From: an uncultured Saprospiraceae bacterium
Lineage (GTDB): Bacteria; Bacteroidota; Bacteroidia; Chitinophagales; Saprospiraceae
DNA: 64,000 nucleotides
NCBI GenBank assembly: GCA_937928405.1
Contig: CALFWZ010000065.1
Span: forward strand, 62,001-126,000
Direction of reading: 5' to 3'
The translations under genes and the position numbers were made by a program. Shown here piece by piece: positions 51,635 to 60,590 of the stretch. The notes under the pieces are model-generated. The model saw only the letters and a list, made by a program, of their open reading frames with translations, ran no database searches and had not been told where the DNA came from. Numbering within the stretch: position 1 is the stretch's first letter; each line of letters starts with the position of its first letter.

Positions 51635-53038
51635 ATGAAAAACGCCACTCAACATCAAATGTTCAAGGAAATCGAGGAGAAGAAAATATTTGAACAGAGT
51701 CAAGCCTATGCTTTTGAATATTTGGATAATATCTTTGACAGAAATGTTTATCCAACAGAAGCAGCTTTAGCTAATTTGCCAAAATTTGAGGAAGACTTTC
51801 CGGAGCATTCAACCGCACCCTATAAAATTTTAGAACAGCTTCATCGTTATGGCAGTCCGGCAACGAATGCCACTATGGGGGGAAGATATTTTGGGTTTGT
51901 GAACGGCAGTGCCTTGCCGATTGGATTGGCGGCTAAAACTTTAGCGAGCTTTTGGGATCAGTGTCCTGCTATGCACGTCCTATCTCCGATCGGTAGTCAA
52001 TTAGAATCTGTGGTGGAAAAATGGTTGATTCATTTATTCAATTTACCTAAAGAAAGTTGTGCTGGATTTGTCAGTGGAACTTCGATGGCAAACCTGTCTA
52101 GTCTTGCGGCTGCGAGGTGCCGAATCTTAAAAAATAATAATTGGGATATCAGTAAAAAAGGACTTTATAATGCGCCAAAAATTAGAATAGTAACTGGACA
52201 GCATGCACATTCCACCATTCTAAAATCCATCGGAATGTTAGGTCTTGGACAAGATAATATCGAATGGGTGGAGGTAGATGAGCAGGGGAGAATTATTCCT
52301 GAATTGATGCCCGAATTGGATAAAAATACCCTATTGATTTTACAAGCTGGAAACGTTAATAGTGGTTCTTTTGATGATTTTAAAACTATTTGTAAAAAAG
52401 CTAACAAGGCCAATGCTTGGGTGCATATAGACAGCGCTTTTGGTCTCTGGGCCGCCGCCGCTGGGCCGCTTAAGTACTTGACAGAAGGAATTGAATTGGC
52501 TGATTCTTGGGCCGTTGATGGGCATAAAACATTGAATACACCTTATGATTGTGGGATTGTTTTATGTAAAGATAAAGAAGCGATGGTGGAAGCATTGCAT
52601 ATGACGGGTAGTTATATTATTAGAAGCGAACAAAGAGACGGAATGCTCTACACCCCTGAAATGTCCAGAAGAGCAAGAATTATTGAATTATGGGCCATTA
52701 TAAAATATCTTGGAAAAACAGGTATTGACAATTTGATCCTAACCATGCATCAAAGAGCCAAACAATTTGGAGAAGAAATTGGTCAACTCAAAGGGTTCCA
52801 GGTAGAAAATGATATTGTCTTTAATCAAGTGCTGGTTAGATGCGAAAATGATAGAATTACGGAAACTGTTTTAGCAAATATTCAAAAGGACAGAGTTTGC
52901 TGGTTAGGTGGTGCTGTTTGGCATCATAAAAAAGTAATCAGGGTAAGTGTTTGTTCTTGGGCTACTACTGAAAAAGATATTTCTTTGTCGGTTGATTCTT
53001 TTAAAAGAGCATTGGACAAAAGCATAAGTGAATCATGA
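51635..53038 (+). CDS. PLP-dependent group II decarboxylase / aminotransferase-like protein
   Basis: GFVSGTSMANLSSLAAAR, ANAWVHIDSAFGLWAA, SWAVDGHKTLNTPYDCGIVL (PLP Lys). Confidence 0.88.
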   Translation: MKNATQHQMFKEIEEKKIFEQSQAYAFEYLDNIFDRNVYPTEAALANLPKFEEDFPEHSTAPYKILEQLHRYGSPATNATMGGRYFGFVNGSALPIGLAAKTLASFWDQCPAMHVLSPIGSQLESVVEKWLIHLFNLPKESCAGFVSGTSMANLSSLAAARCRILKNNNWDISKKGLYNAPKIRIVTGQHAHSTILKSIGMLGLGQDNIEWVEVDEQGRIIPELMPELDKNTLLILQAGNVNSGSFDDFKTICKKANKANAWVHIDSAFGLWAAAAGPLKYLTEGIELADSWAVDGHKTLNTPYDCGIVLCKDKEAMVEALHMTGSYIIRSEQRDGMLYTPEMSRRARIIELWAIIKYLGKTGIDNLILTMHQRAKQFGEEIGQLKGFQVENDIVFNQVLVRCENDRITETVLANIQKDRVCWLGGAVWHHKKVIRVSVCSWATTEKDISLSVDSFKRALDKSISES

Positions 53039-53416
53039 TTGTTAAATATTGTAACAATACACAACCAATAGATGTGTTTGTCTATATTTCACCAATGACA
53101 GAATACAAATTGTAATTTCCGTGAAAAAATGTCCTTAAGCTCTGGTGCTCATTTTAAGCATGAAATTCCATTTAGAGCAGTAGCTGTTTTGCTTGGAGGT
53201 AAAGGTGAAAACTCCTATTGATGTAGATTAATTAATGAAGTAAAAGGAAGCTAGTACTTTCTTCTGGTACTTTATCGCTATTTTTTTAGCAAACTAATAA
53301 AAATTTAGGAAGGTTTTATTATCTTAAAGTCCTTGATTTCGTAAAACTTTAACCGGTCTTGAAATGGATAACCCAATTCTGAAAATTCACCAAAACCCTA
53401 AAACTTTTTTAACCAA

Positions 53417-55636
53417 ATGATACCAATAAAAAGAACCGAAGAACCCGAAATTTTTCGTAGTAAGGCTGTTAAAACCGAACGAAATAAACTAGTAGAAAGG
53501 TTTAATGATCAGACGGCTCAGGCAAGGATGCAATTCAACATGGCCATCCTCAGCAAAATCAAACCGGTCCTGTTGGAGATGTGCAGTCATAAATGTGCTT
53601 ATTGTGAATCAACTATCGGGATCGTCTCATCTGGTACCATTGAACATTATAGACCGAAGTCTGGAGCCAGAGGATTAAAAGGAGAATATCATAAAGACCA
53701 TTATTGGTGGTTAAGTTATGATTGGGAAAACTGCCTGATTGCTTGTGAGGTTTGTAATTCAAAAAAACGGAATTATTTTCCGTTAGAAAATGAAAAAAAG
53801 AGAGCAAAAATAAATGATGTTGGAAAGGATTTACGCAAAGAAAAACCACTCTTATTAAATCCTTGCTTCGATCAACCCGATGATCATTTTAATTTTTTAG
53901 AAAATGGTAAACTCGCTCCTTTGACAGAACGAGGAGAGGTGACGATAAAATTGATCGGATTAAATAGAAAAAATTTAGTTGCTCAAAGAAAACGAGCCAT
54001 CTCAAATTTTAAACTCAAATTAAGGCAGTTAGCCTTGCTGCCCGGTGGAGATCTTTATTCTGAAGATGCTCAATTGATGGATGAAATTAGACAGCTTCTA
54101 TCAGACAAACCTCCTCAAGCTTACGCCGGTACTTTAAGATCTATTTATAATACTTGGTTATCTGAGCAAACCGCACTGAACGTGGAAACCGAAAAAAATA
54201 TTCAAGAAACGAATCAATCGCGACCTCGAAGTTTACCGAATCAGTTTTCTATGAAGGGGCTATCCAAACCCAAGGCTTCTCCCAAACAAAGTGTTCAAAA
54301 GAAAATGTCCAAGCTGGAACAAGAAAAAGTTCTTAAAGTTAGGGCTACCTATAAAAGGTTAAAACAGTTTTCTATTAAATCGATTGAGATCAAAAATTTT
54401 AAGTCGATCAACCATCTAAAGTTAGATTTAAATAATACCCATAGCGAAGACGGATCCCTGCAAGAATCTTGGTTGTTGATTCTCGGTGATAATGGAATTG
54501 GAAAAAGTTCTATCCTGCAAGCGATTGCGCTTTGTCTAATGGGTAGAACGGCTTTAGATAAACAGGAACTTGATGTGTTACAATATCTTAAAAGAGGGGA
54601 GAAAAATGGGTTTATTAAAATCAAAGGTCATAGCACCAACAGTACAATTTTATTAGAATTTGATGAGCAAGGTTTTAAAACCAAAAGAGCTAGTCCAGTT
54701 TGTTTTACGGTAGGATATGGTTCCACACGTCTTTTACCGAAAGGAAATATTCAGCCTTATCCTTATAAAGAACCTTATATAAACATCAAAAATTTATTTG
54801 ACTATAGTTATTCATTAGAGAATCCTAATCTATGGTTAAGCGAAATTAGTACAAAGGAATTTGATGATCGGGTAGCTCCTGCCTTGATTGATTTACTCTT
54901 GTTGGATGGTGATGACAAGTTGAGTTTTGAGGAGGATAAAGTTTATATCACGCATTTAAATGAAAAACATCTCTTAGAGCATATGAGTGATGGGTTTAGA
55001 TCAATTGCTGGTCTGGCGCTAGATTTGATGAAAACTTTATCGATTGATCAAGCAGACTTCCACCATGCTACGGGGGTGGTTTTGATCGATGAAATAGGCA
55101 GTCACTTACATCCTAGATGGAAAGTGAAAATTGTAAGAGCTTTAAAGAAAACATTTCCAAACCTACAATTTATTGTTACTTCCCATGAACCACTTTGTTT
55201 GAGAGGAATCGAAAAAGGAGAAGTAGGTGTCTTGGTAAGAAATAATAATAGAGAGGTTCAAATTTTAGATGCTTCTGTGCTCAGTGATCATACCGTGATG
55301 AGTATCGAACAATTGATTACGTCAGATCTATTTGGTTTGTTGGATGTTTATGATGAAAATGTTGTGAGAACTTATGAAGAATATTATGAATTGTTAAGTA
55401 AACCAGTAAAAACGGAGAAAGAGAAAGAAAGATTATCAACACTTTCTGAAACGATCTCTGTTGATAAAATGCTTCTAGGAGCGACGAAAGCACAGCAAGC
55501 ACATTATGAATTATTACAGAAAAATTTTGTAAAAGAATTTGTAGAAAGTGGTTTTAAAACAAAACAAGCCTTAAAAGAGAAAACCAAAGAACAAGCCAAG
55601 TCATTAATTGATAAGAAAAATTTGAATTGGTTATGA
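53417..55636 (+). CDS. Gene A: PtuB-like HNH nuclease fused to a PtuA-like AAA (SMC/ABC-type) ATPase
   Basis: HNH: CAYCESTIGIVSSGTIEHYRPK...YDWENCLIACEVCNSKKRNYFPL. ATPase: IEIKNFKSINHLKLDL, Walker A LILGDNGIGKSSILQAI, signature HMSDGFRSIAGLALDLM, Walker B VVLIDEIGSHLHP, FIVTSHEPL. Confidence 0.9.
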   Translation: MIPIKRTEEPEIFRSKAVKTERNKLVERFNDQTAQARMQFNMAILSKIKPVLLEMCSHKCAYCESTIGIVSSGTIEHYRPKSGARGLKGEYHKDHYWWLSYDWENCLIACEVCNSKKRNYFPLENEKKRAKINDVGKDLRKEKPLLLNPCFDQPDDHFNFLENGKLAPLTERGEVTIKLIGLNRKNLVAQRKRAISNFKLKLRQLALLPGGDLYSEDAQLMDEIRQLLSDKPPQAYAGTLRSIYNTWLSEQTALNVETEKNIQETNQSRPRSLPNQFSMKGLSKPKASPKQSVQKKMSKLEQEKVLKVRATYKRLKQFSIKSIEIKNFKSINHLKLDLNNTHSEDGSLQESWLLILGDNGIGKSSILQAIALCLMGRTALDKQELDVLQYLKRGEKNGFIKIKGHSTNSTILLEFDEQGFKTKRASPVCFTVGYGSTRLLPKGNIQPYPYKEPYINIKNLFDYSYSLENPNLWLSEISTKEFDDRVAPALIDLLLLDGDDKLSFEEDKVYITHLNEKHLLEHMSDGFRSIAGLALDLMKTLSIDQADFHHATGVVLIDEIGSHLHPRWKVKIVRALKKTFPNLQFIVTSHEPLCLRGIEKGEVGVLVRNNNREVQILDASVLSDHTVMSIEQLITSDLFGLLDVYDENVVRTYEEYYELLSKPVKTEKEKERLSTLSETISVDKMLLGATKAQQAHYELLQKNFVKEFVESGFKTKQALKEKTKEQAKSLIDKKNLNWL

Positions 55637-56454
55637 TTAAAATTAAAAGAACACCTCCACCCGCATTTTTGCTCGACAAGAAAAAAAAATGGTTAAAAGA
55701 AATCGATAAGGCGATCGCGCATTATGCAGGCAATCCTTCAGAATCATTTGAATTTAAACATTATAGAGATAAGCAGGTAAAGCTCGCTCTGGAAAAGATA
55801 TTTTCCAAATGTGCTTATTGTGAAAGTATTTATCAAGCCTCCTCAGATGGAGACATCGAACACTTTAGACCGAAAGGAGCGATTGCCGAAATTAAAAGAA
55901 AACCTGGATATTATTGGTTAGCCAATGATTGGGAAAACTTGCTATTGTCTTGCCAACATTGCAACCAGCAAAGGAAACATAAAATTTATGGATTAGATAA
56001 GCCGCTGACACAAGGAAAAAAAGACCAATTTCCACTTAAAAACGAAAGGAGCAGAATGAATGGTCCGGGAGATAGTTTTGCAAAAGAAGAAAAAGCAAGA
56101 TTATTGATTAATCCATGTATTGAAGATCCTGAGGACCATTTTACATATCATAAAGAATTGCCAGTGATGATTCCTAAAACGGATATGGCCAAAGAGTCCA
56201 TCCGTATTTATGCGCTTACTCGACATAAATTAATCGTTGAAAGATCTAAAGTGAGAATTCATTTATTTCAACAAATGCAACAAGTAAAATTAGGATTAGA
56301 AAATTGGAATCAAAATCCCGAAGACCCTAAATTAAAAAAGGCGTATAGTTTGGCGAATGATATCCTGCTTGGATTTGCAGCTCCCAATAAACCTTATGCC
56401 GGAATGTGTCGATTTTATATACGACAGTTTTTAAAAGAAAACCAACTGATTTAA
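55633..56454 (+). CDS. Gene B: stand-alone PtuB-like HNH endonuclease
   Basis: CAYCESIYQASSDGDIEHFRPKGAIAEIKRKPGYYWLANDWENLLLSCQHCNQQRKH. ATG at 55633 overlaps the gene A stop as ATGA (the track start at 55627 is TTG). Confidence 0.88.
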   Translation: MIKIKRTPPPAFLLDKKKKWLKEIDKAIAHYAGNPSESFEFKHYRDKQVKLALEKIFSKCAYCESIYQASSDGDIEHFRPKGAIAEIKRKPGYYWLANDWENLLLSCQHCNQQRKHKIYGLDKPLTQGKKDQFPLKNERSRMNGPGDSFAKEEKARLLINPCIEDPEDHFTYHKELPVMIPKTDMAKESIRIYALTRHKLIVERSKVRIHLFQQMQQVKLGLENWNQNPEDPKLKKAYSLANDILLGFAAPNKPYAGMCRFYIRQFLKENQLI

Positions 56455-56464
56455 ATATTAGAAA

Positions 56465-58324
56465 ATGAGCAAAAACATCATCATTTGTCTTGATGGAACT
56501 GGCAATCAACCAGGTAGAGATCCTTCCAATATAATTAAATTGTATCGGATGCTGCGACGAGAGTCAGATAAACAGATTACCTATTACGATCCAGGTGTCG
56601 GAACGATGGGCGATGAAAGATCAAGGACTTCGATTTCTAAAACTATCACCAAATGGCAAGGCTTGGCTTTTGGACGTGGGCTAATGAAAAACGTGATGCA
56701 AGCTTATACCTTTCTGATGGATCATCACGAGGATGGTGACAAGGTTTTTATCTTTGGCTTTAGTCGTGGTGCCTATACGGCCAGGGTTTTAGCAGCCTTT
56801 ATTAAAGAATGTGGTTTGCTGGAGCGAGGAGCATATAGTTTGTTCCCATATGCTATGGAATTTTTTCACAAAAAATCGCCGATTGAAGATCGAGCAGCAG
56901 AAGAAAATCTATACAAGATACGGTCAAATTTTAGAAGTACGTATAGTAGACTTTTAAAAGATCCCAAACATCCGGATAACCCCAAAAAATCTACTTATCA
57001 ACTTCGTATTCATTTCCTAGGATTATTTGACACCGTCAAAAGCTATGGTTATTTTAGAAGCCCAATAGCTTTTAGAAATGAGGAGGTCAATCCAAGCGTA
57101 AGAACCTTGCGACATGCCATTTCAATTGACGAAAAAAGAAAATTTTTTCCCCAGATGCATTGGCAAGCCTCTTCCAAAGGTTCACAAGATTGTAAGGAAG
57201 TTTGGTTTGCTGGGGTCCATTCAGATGTAGGAGGCGGTTATCCTGAGGCTGAATCTGGTCTGGCAAAACTAGCCTTAGAGTGGATGTGTCATGAGGCGGT
57301 TTTACTTGGTCTCTTGGTAGACGCAAAACGATATGGTAGTTTGCTGCAAAAACAAGGTGATGGACTTGGCAATTGGATACCTAAAAATGTGGATGAAAGA
57401 TATGCCCACCCGGATCCAACCGCCGTGGCTCATGAATCTCTTGCCTCCGCGTGGAAGTTGCTGCAATTGTATCCTAAAAAACAAGAAGCTTGGGAAGAAA
57501 ACAATAAAGAGCGAACCATTAAAAATGAACTAGAACGACTTTTCATAGAAAAGGAAATGGGTTCAACCAAAAAGGAACTAAATCCGATTCGAATTCATCA
57601 ATCAGTTATTGATCGTTTTAAGGCAGAAATCGGGTATGCCCCCAACAACTTTTCCCAAAAATTTCTAGAAGGAAACTATAAAGTCGAACATACATTATTT
57701 ATAAATTCCAAGAAATTAAAAGGAAAACTACCCTCACCGCCCTCTATCAAATCGGCAGATATCATACCCTTGACGGATCTTGAACTTGAGAAAGTAGCAG
57801 CTTATCAATATGTACAGCATGCTAATCAACCTAAACTTGGGCCAAGCTCAAAATGGGATCTACATCGGGATGCTTTTGTTTTTGCTAGTTATGTAGGAGG
57901 TCTCAGGTTTGTTGATCTATGTGGCTTAACTTGGGGTGATTTTGATGGTAAAAACATAAATCTTTTAATGCATTCAACAAGTCCAGTTCCCATCTCGGTG
58001 GCTCCAAAAGCCGTGGAAATATTGGAAAAATATAAACCAGATGATTTTAAGCCGGAGGATTGTATTTTTCCAATCCTTGAGGTAGAAGATGCTGCATCTG
58101 AATTATTTCAAAGCAGGATTATTGCTAAAAATATTACCGTCAATAAAGATCTAAAATTTATGGGCGATGAAATCGGTATGCCAATGGAAAAGAGAATGTC
58201 CTTCGATACGGCTCGTCATACTTGGGTGAGAATAGCACGTAGTCAAGCCTTAAACAAGGAACAGATTAGTCAAATTCTGGGAATGCCTTTGAAGTTGTTT
58301 ATCAAGATGTATGGAAAAGCATAA
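56465..58324 (+). CDS. Gene C: DUF2235 (Tle1-like alpha/beta hydrolase) fused to a C-terminal tyrosine-recombinase-like domain
   Basis: DUF2235: NIIICLDGTGNQPGRDPSNIIKLYRML, VFIFGFSRGAYTARVLAAFI, EVWFAGVHSDVGGGYPE. Recombinase-like: FASYVGGLRFVDLCGLTWGDF (box I), SFDTARHTWVRIARSQALNKEQISQILGMPLKLFIKMYGKA (box II/Tyr). One continuous ORF. Confidence 0.88.
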   Translation: MSKNIIICLDGTGNQPGRDPSNIIKLYRMLRRESDKQITYYDPGVGTMGDERSRTSISKTITKWQGLAFGRGLMKNVMQAYTFLMDHHEDGDKVFIFGFSRGAYTARVLAAFIKECGLLERGAYSLFPYAMEFFHKKSPIEDRAAEENLYKIRSNFRSTYSRLLKDPKHPDNPKKSTYQLRIHFLGLFDTVKSYGYFRSPIAFRNEEVNPSVRTLRHAISIDEKRKFFPQMHWQASSKGSQDCKEVWFAGVHSDVGGGYPEAESGLAKLALEWMCHEAVLLGLLVDAKRYGSLLQKQGDGLGNWIPKNVDERYAHPDPTAVAHESLASAWKLLQLYPKKQEAWEENNKERTIKNELERLFIEKEMGSTKKELNPIRIHQSVIDRFKAEIGYAPNNFSQKFLEGNYKVEHTLFINSKKLKGKLPSPPSIKSADIIPLTDLELEKVAAYQYVQHANQPKLGPSSKWDLHRDAFVFASYVGGLRFVDLCGLTWGDFDGKNINLLMHSTSPVPISVAPKAVEILEKYKPDDFKPEDCIFPILEVEDAASELFQSRIIAKNITVNKDLKFMGDEIGMPMEKRMSFDTARHTWVRIARSQALNKEQISQILGMPLKLFIKMYGKA

Positions 58325-58521
58325 TTCAATATTTTCTTTAGAATTAGGGCTAGTAGTTAAATTGAAAATTTGCTAGGATGCTGTTTGAAAATGATTTGTT
58401 TAAACTCTAATAGGGAACAGAGTATATGCTAAATGGTGCAAACTCAACCAAGTTTCAGGTTTAGTTTTGAATCTAACCAGAAGGGCAATAAAGGTGTCAA
58501 TCCAAGGGCTCGTTCTTTTGA

Positions 58522-58965
58522 TTAAAAAATATTCTTTGTATCGTAATTCATCCCAAAGTGGTTGATTGTAAGTGGTTTTTTTTTGTGTTTTTTGAAATAT
58601 ATATTTGAGGTTATATGTCTTTGTCCTGGTAGATTCGTTACCAACTGGCAGACAAAAGAGAATAGCATTATCCAGATAGTTTGGAGTAATAATTTACAAT
58701 TTAGTCGAGTTTTAACAATATTTATTCGAAGTTTTGTATAGTGTTTTAATTGTAGGTCTATTTTCGAGGTATCTATAAGTATAAGCCAATTGACATAAAG
58801 CATACTGGCATTCCAATCGTTATCTTTTGGATAATAGAGACATAATTCTTGTTTAGATGTGGAATAAACATGCGGGAGTTTCTTTTTGCCTTTTGCTAGC
58901 GAAAGTGGTTTCGGATCCAGCACCTTTACTTTGATGAATTTATTCCTTTTTAATGTAGTCTGACT
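58522..58965 (-). pseudogene. Remnant of a family with an (I/L)PHxYS...LCLYYP...W pattern
   Basis: Open frame reads SQTTLKRNKFIKVKVLDPKPLSLAKGKKKLPHVYSTSKQELCLYYPKDNDWNASMLYVNW. It has no ATG (GTG/Val at 58923), is cut off upstream by stops, and the remainder no longer resembles the family as I remember it. Confidence 0.4.
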
Positions 58966-59004
58966 TTATAGTTATTGCTTAAAGGAGTTTCCTTAAGAAG
59001 CTTC

Positions 59005-59883
59005 TCAATTAAAATTTTCAGAGATATACTTTAATGCTTCACTAATTTTTAGGCTAGTAGTTGATGGTCCAGTTCGGATATAGAACATTTCTTGTTCATT
59101 GTGTTTAACGAATGCGGGGAAGTTGGATTTTGAACAATCAATTCGAAGGTATTCCCTACCATCGAAGGTTTCGACTTGGGTGGAAATAAATTGTAGGTGA
59201 TTAGGAGATATTTTAGATTTAATCAGAGAGGTAAGATGTAGTAACATTTTGTCTTCGGTTGCGAATCCATCTAAATCTAAACCAATAACTTCTCCTTCGT
59301 CATTTACGCCTATGAATAGGTTTCCTCCAGTGGTGTTGAGTAGCGCGGCGATTGTTTTGATGGAAGCAAGTTCTATGGCTTTATCTTTTTTAGCTGCTTT
59401 GTGATTCCATCTAAGACTAGATTTAAACTCAATTAGATCTGATTCTCCTCTTGAAATTAGTTCTTTGGAAGAAGTATTTTGTAGCGTTTTAAAATAGCTT
59501 GTTACGCTTTCTCCCATTCTTCGGGTAAGTGTCAGGGCTAGGGCAGGAGGAATGAGCTTATCATTAAATAAACTAGTTCCACACAATTTAACCACGGTAG
59601 TTGTTTTTATGGCAAATAATTCTCCTAACCTAAAACTGCCATTTAATAAGCCTATTTCACCAATAAATTCTTTTGGACCTATTTCTATTTGATTTTTATC
59701 TGGAAAGGTTAGCCGCAATTGGCCTTCAATTACAAAGTATAAAAAACTTGGAGGTTGGTCTACTCTGAAGATAATGGTCTCTTTTGCAATTTTTTCTTCA
59801 TGCAAAATTTCATTAAGCAATGACTTCTCTGTACTCGTTAGATTTTTAAAAAGATAAGATTTACTTATTTTATCGATCAGCAT
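59005..59883 (-). CDS. Cyclic-nucleotide-binding-like domain fused to an AlbA_2 (Schlafen-type) domain
   Basis: N-terminal half KETIIFRVDQPPSFLYFVIEGQLRLTF...FIGEIGLLNGSFRLGELFAIKTTTVVKL (CAP_ED-like); C-terminal half ESDLIEFKSSLRWN...IKTIAALLNTTGGNLFIGVNDEGEVIGLDLD...YLRIDCSKSNFPAFVKHNEQEMFYIRTGPSTTSL (AlbA_2). Confidence 0.85.
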   Translation of the reverse strand: MLIDKISKSYLFKNLTSTEKSLLNEILHEEKIAKETIIFRVDQPPSFLYFVIEGQLRLTFPDKNQIEIGPKEFIGEIGLLNGSFRLGELFAIKTTTVVKLCGTSLFNDKLIPPALALTLTRRMGESVTSYFKTLQNTSSKELISRGESDLIEFKSSLRWNHKAAKKDKAIELASIKTIAALLNTTGGNLFIGVNDEGEVIGLDLDGFATEDKMLLHLTSLIKSKISPNHLQFISTQVETFDGREYLRIDCSKSNFPAFVKHNEQEMFYIRTGPSTTSLKISEALKYISENFN

Positions 59884-59942
59884 TTATATAAGATTTATTT
59901 ATTTATTTATTTATAGAACTTATAAGTACTTTTATCATGTTT

Positions 59943-60590
59943 CTAAAAAAAAACGTGACATGCACCAAAGAAAAAGATAGAAATACTCAATCCCCAAAGA
60001 AATACATTATAAGCAATTCGGATAAATTTATAGCGATGACTTAGGTCTAATCCGAGGTAGTAAATATCTCTTTTAATAGTATCGTAAAGAAACTTTCTAT
60101 CGGACATCATTTCTTCAACGGCCCATTCGTAATCGGCTAGCGATACTTGATAAAAATCATCAAAGGTCATGAGGCTAGCGGATTTATCGGTAACTTTATC
60201 TTTTGAGAAGGAGGTTCTTTCCTTCTTTGGTCGAGTAGCAAATATGGCAAAAGCGATAGATACTAAATTCGTGATGACCATCGGAACAATCCCGTAGATT
60301 AAATGCGGATCCTCATCTAATTGTGTATATAAACTTCCTAAGACAACAGAGATAATAATTGAATTGATCGTGATTAAAATACTAGATTTTGTATCTACTA
60401 TTTGACGACGCGTATACAAATTTTTTGAAGACAGTCGAAACCAAGTTTCTAATCCTCTATCTGGAAAACCTTCAACTTTTGATAATTTTTTCTTAAGAGA
60501 TTTTAGCTTGTCTTTATCAATGTTCAATTCTTTACGAAGGAGTTTATCTAAGCCCTTTTCTTCTTTTTTGTTTGATGATTTTTCTGACAT
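59943..60590 (-). CDS. Pycsar effector PycTM / DUF5706-like membrane protein
   Basis: TRRQIVDTKSSILITINSIIISVVLGSLY, MVITNLVSIAFAIFATRPKK, LMTFDDFYQVSLADYEWAVEEMMSDRKFLYDTIKRDIYYLGLDLSHRYKFIRIAYNVFLWGLSISIFFF. Confidence 0.75.
   Translation of the reverse strand: MSEKSSNKKEEKGLDKLLRKELNIDKDKLKSLKKKLSKVEGFPDRGLETWFRLSSKNLYTRRQIVDTKSSILITINSIIISVVLGSLYTQLDEDPHLIYGIVPMVITNLVSIAFAIFATRPKKERTSFSKDKVTDKSASLMTFDDFYQVSLADYEWAVEEMMSDRKFLYDTIKRDIYYLGLDLSHRYKFIRIAYNVFLWGLSISIFFFGACHVFF

Noticed and set aside
53417-58324. Complete retron (as in Ec78 with PtuAB effectors)
   Set aside because: No reverse transcriptase ORF and no recognisable msr-msd next to the operon in this window.
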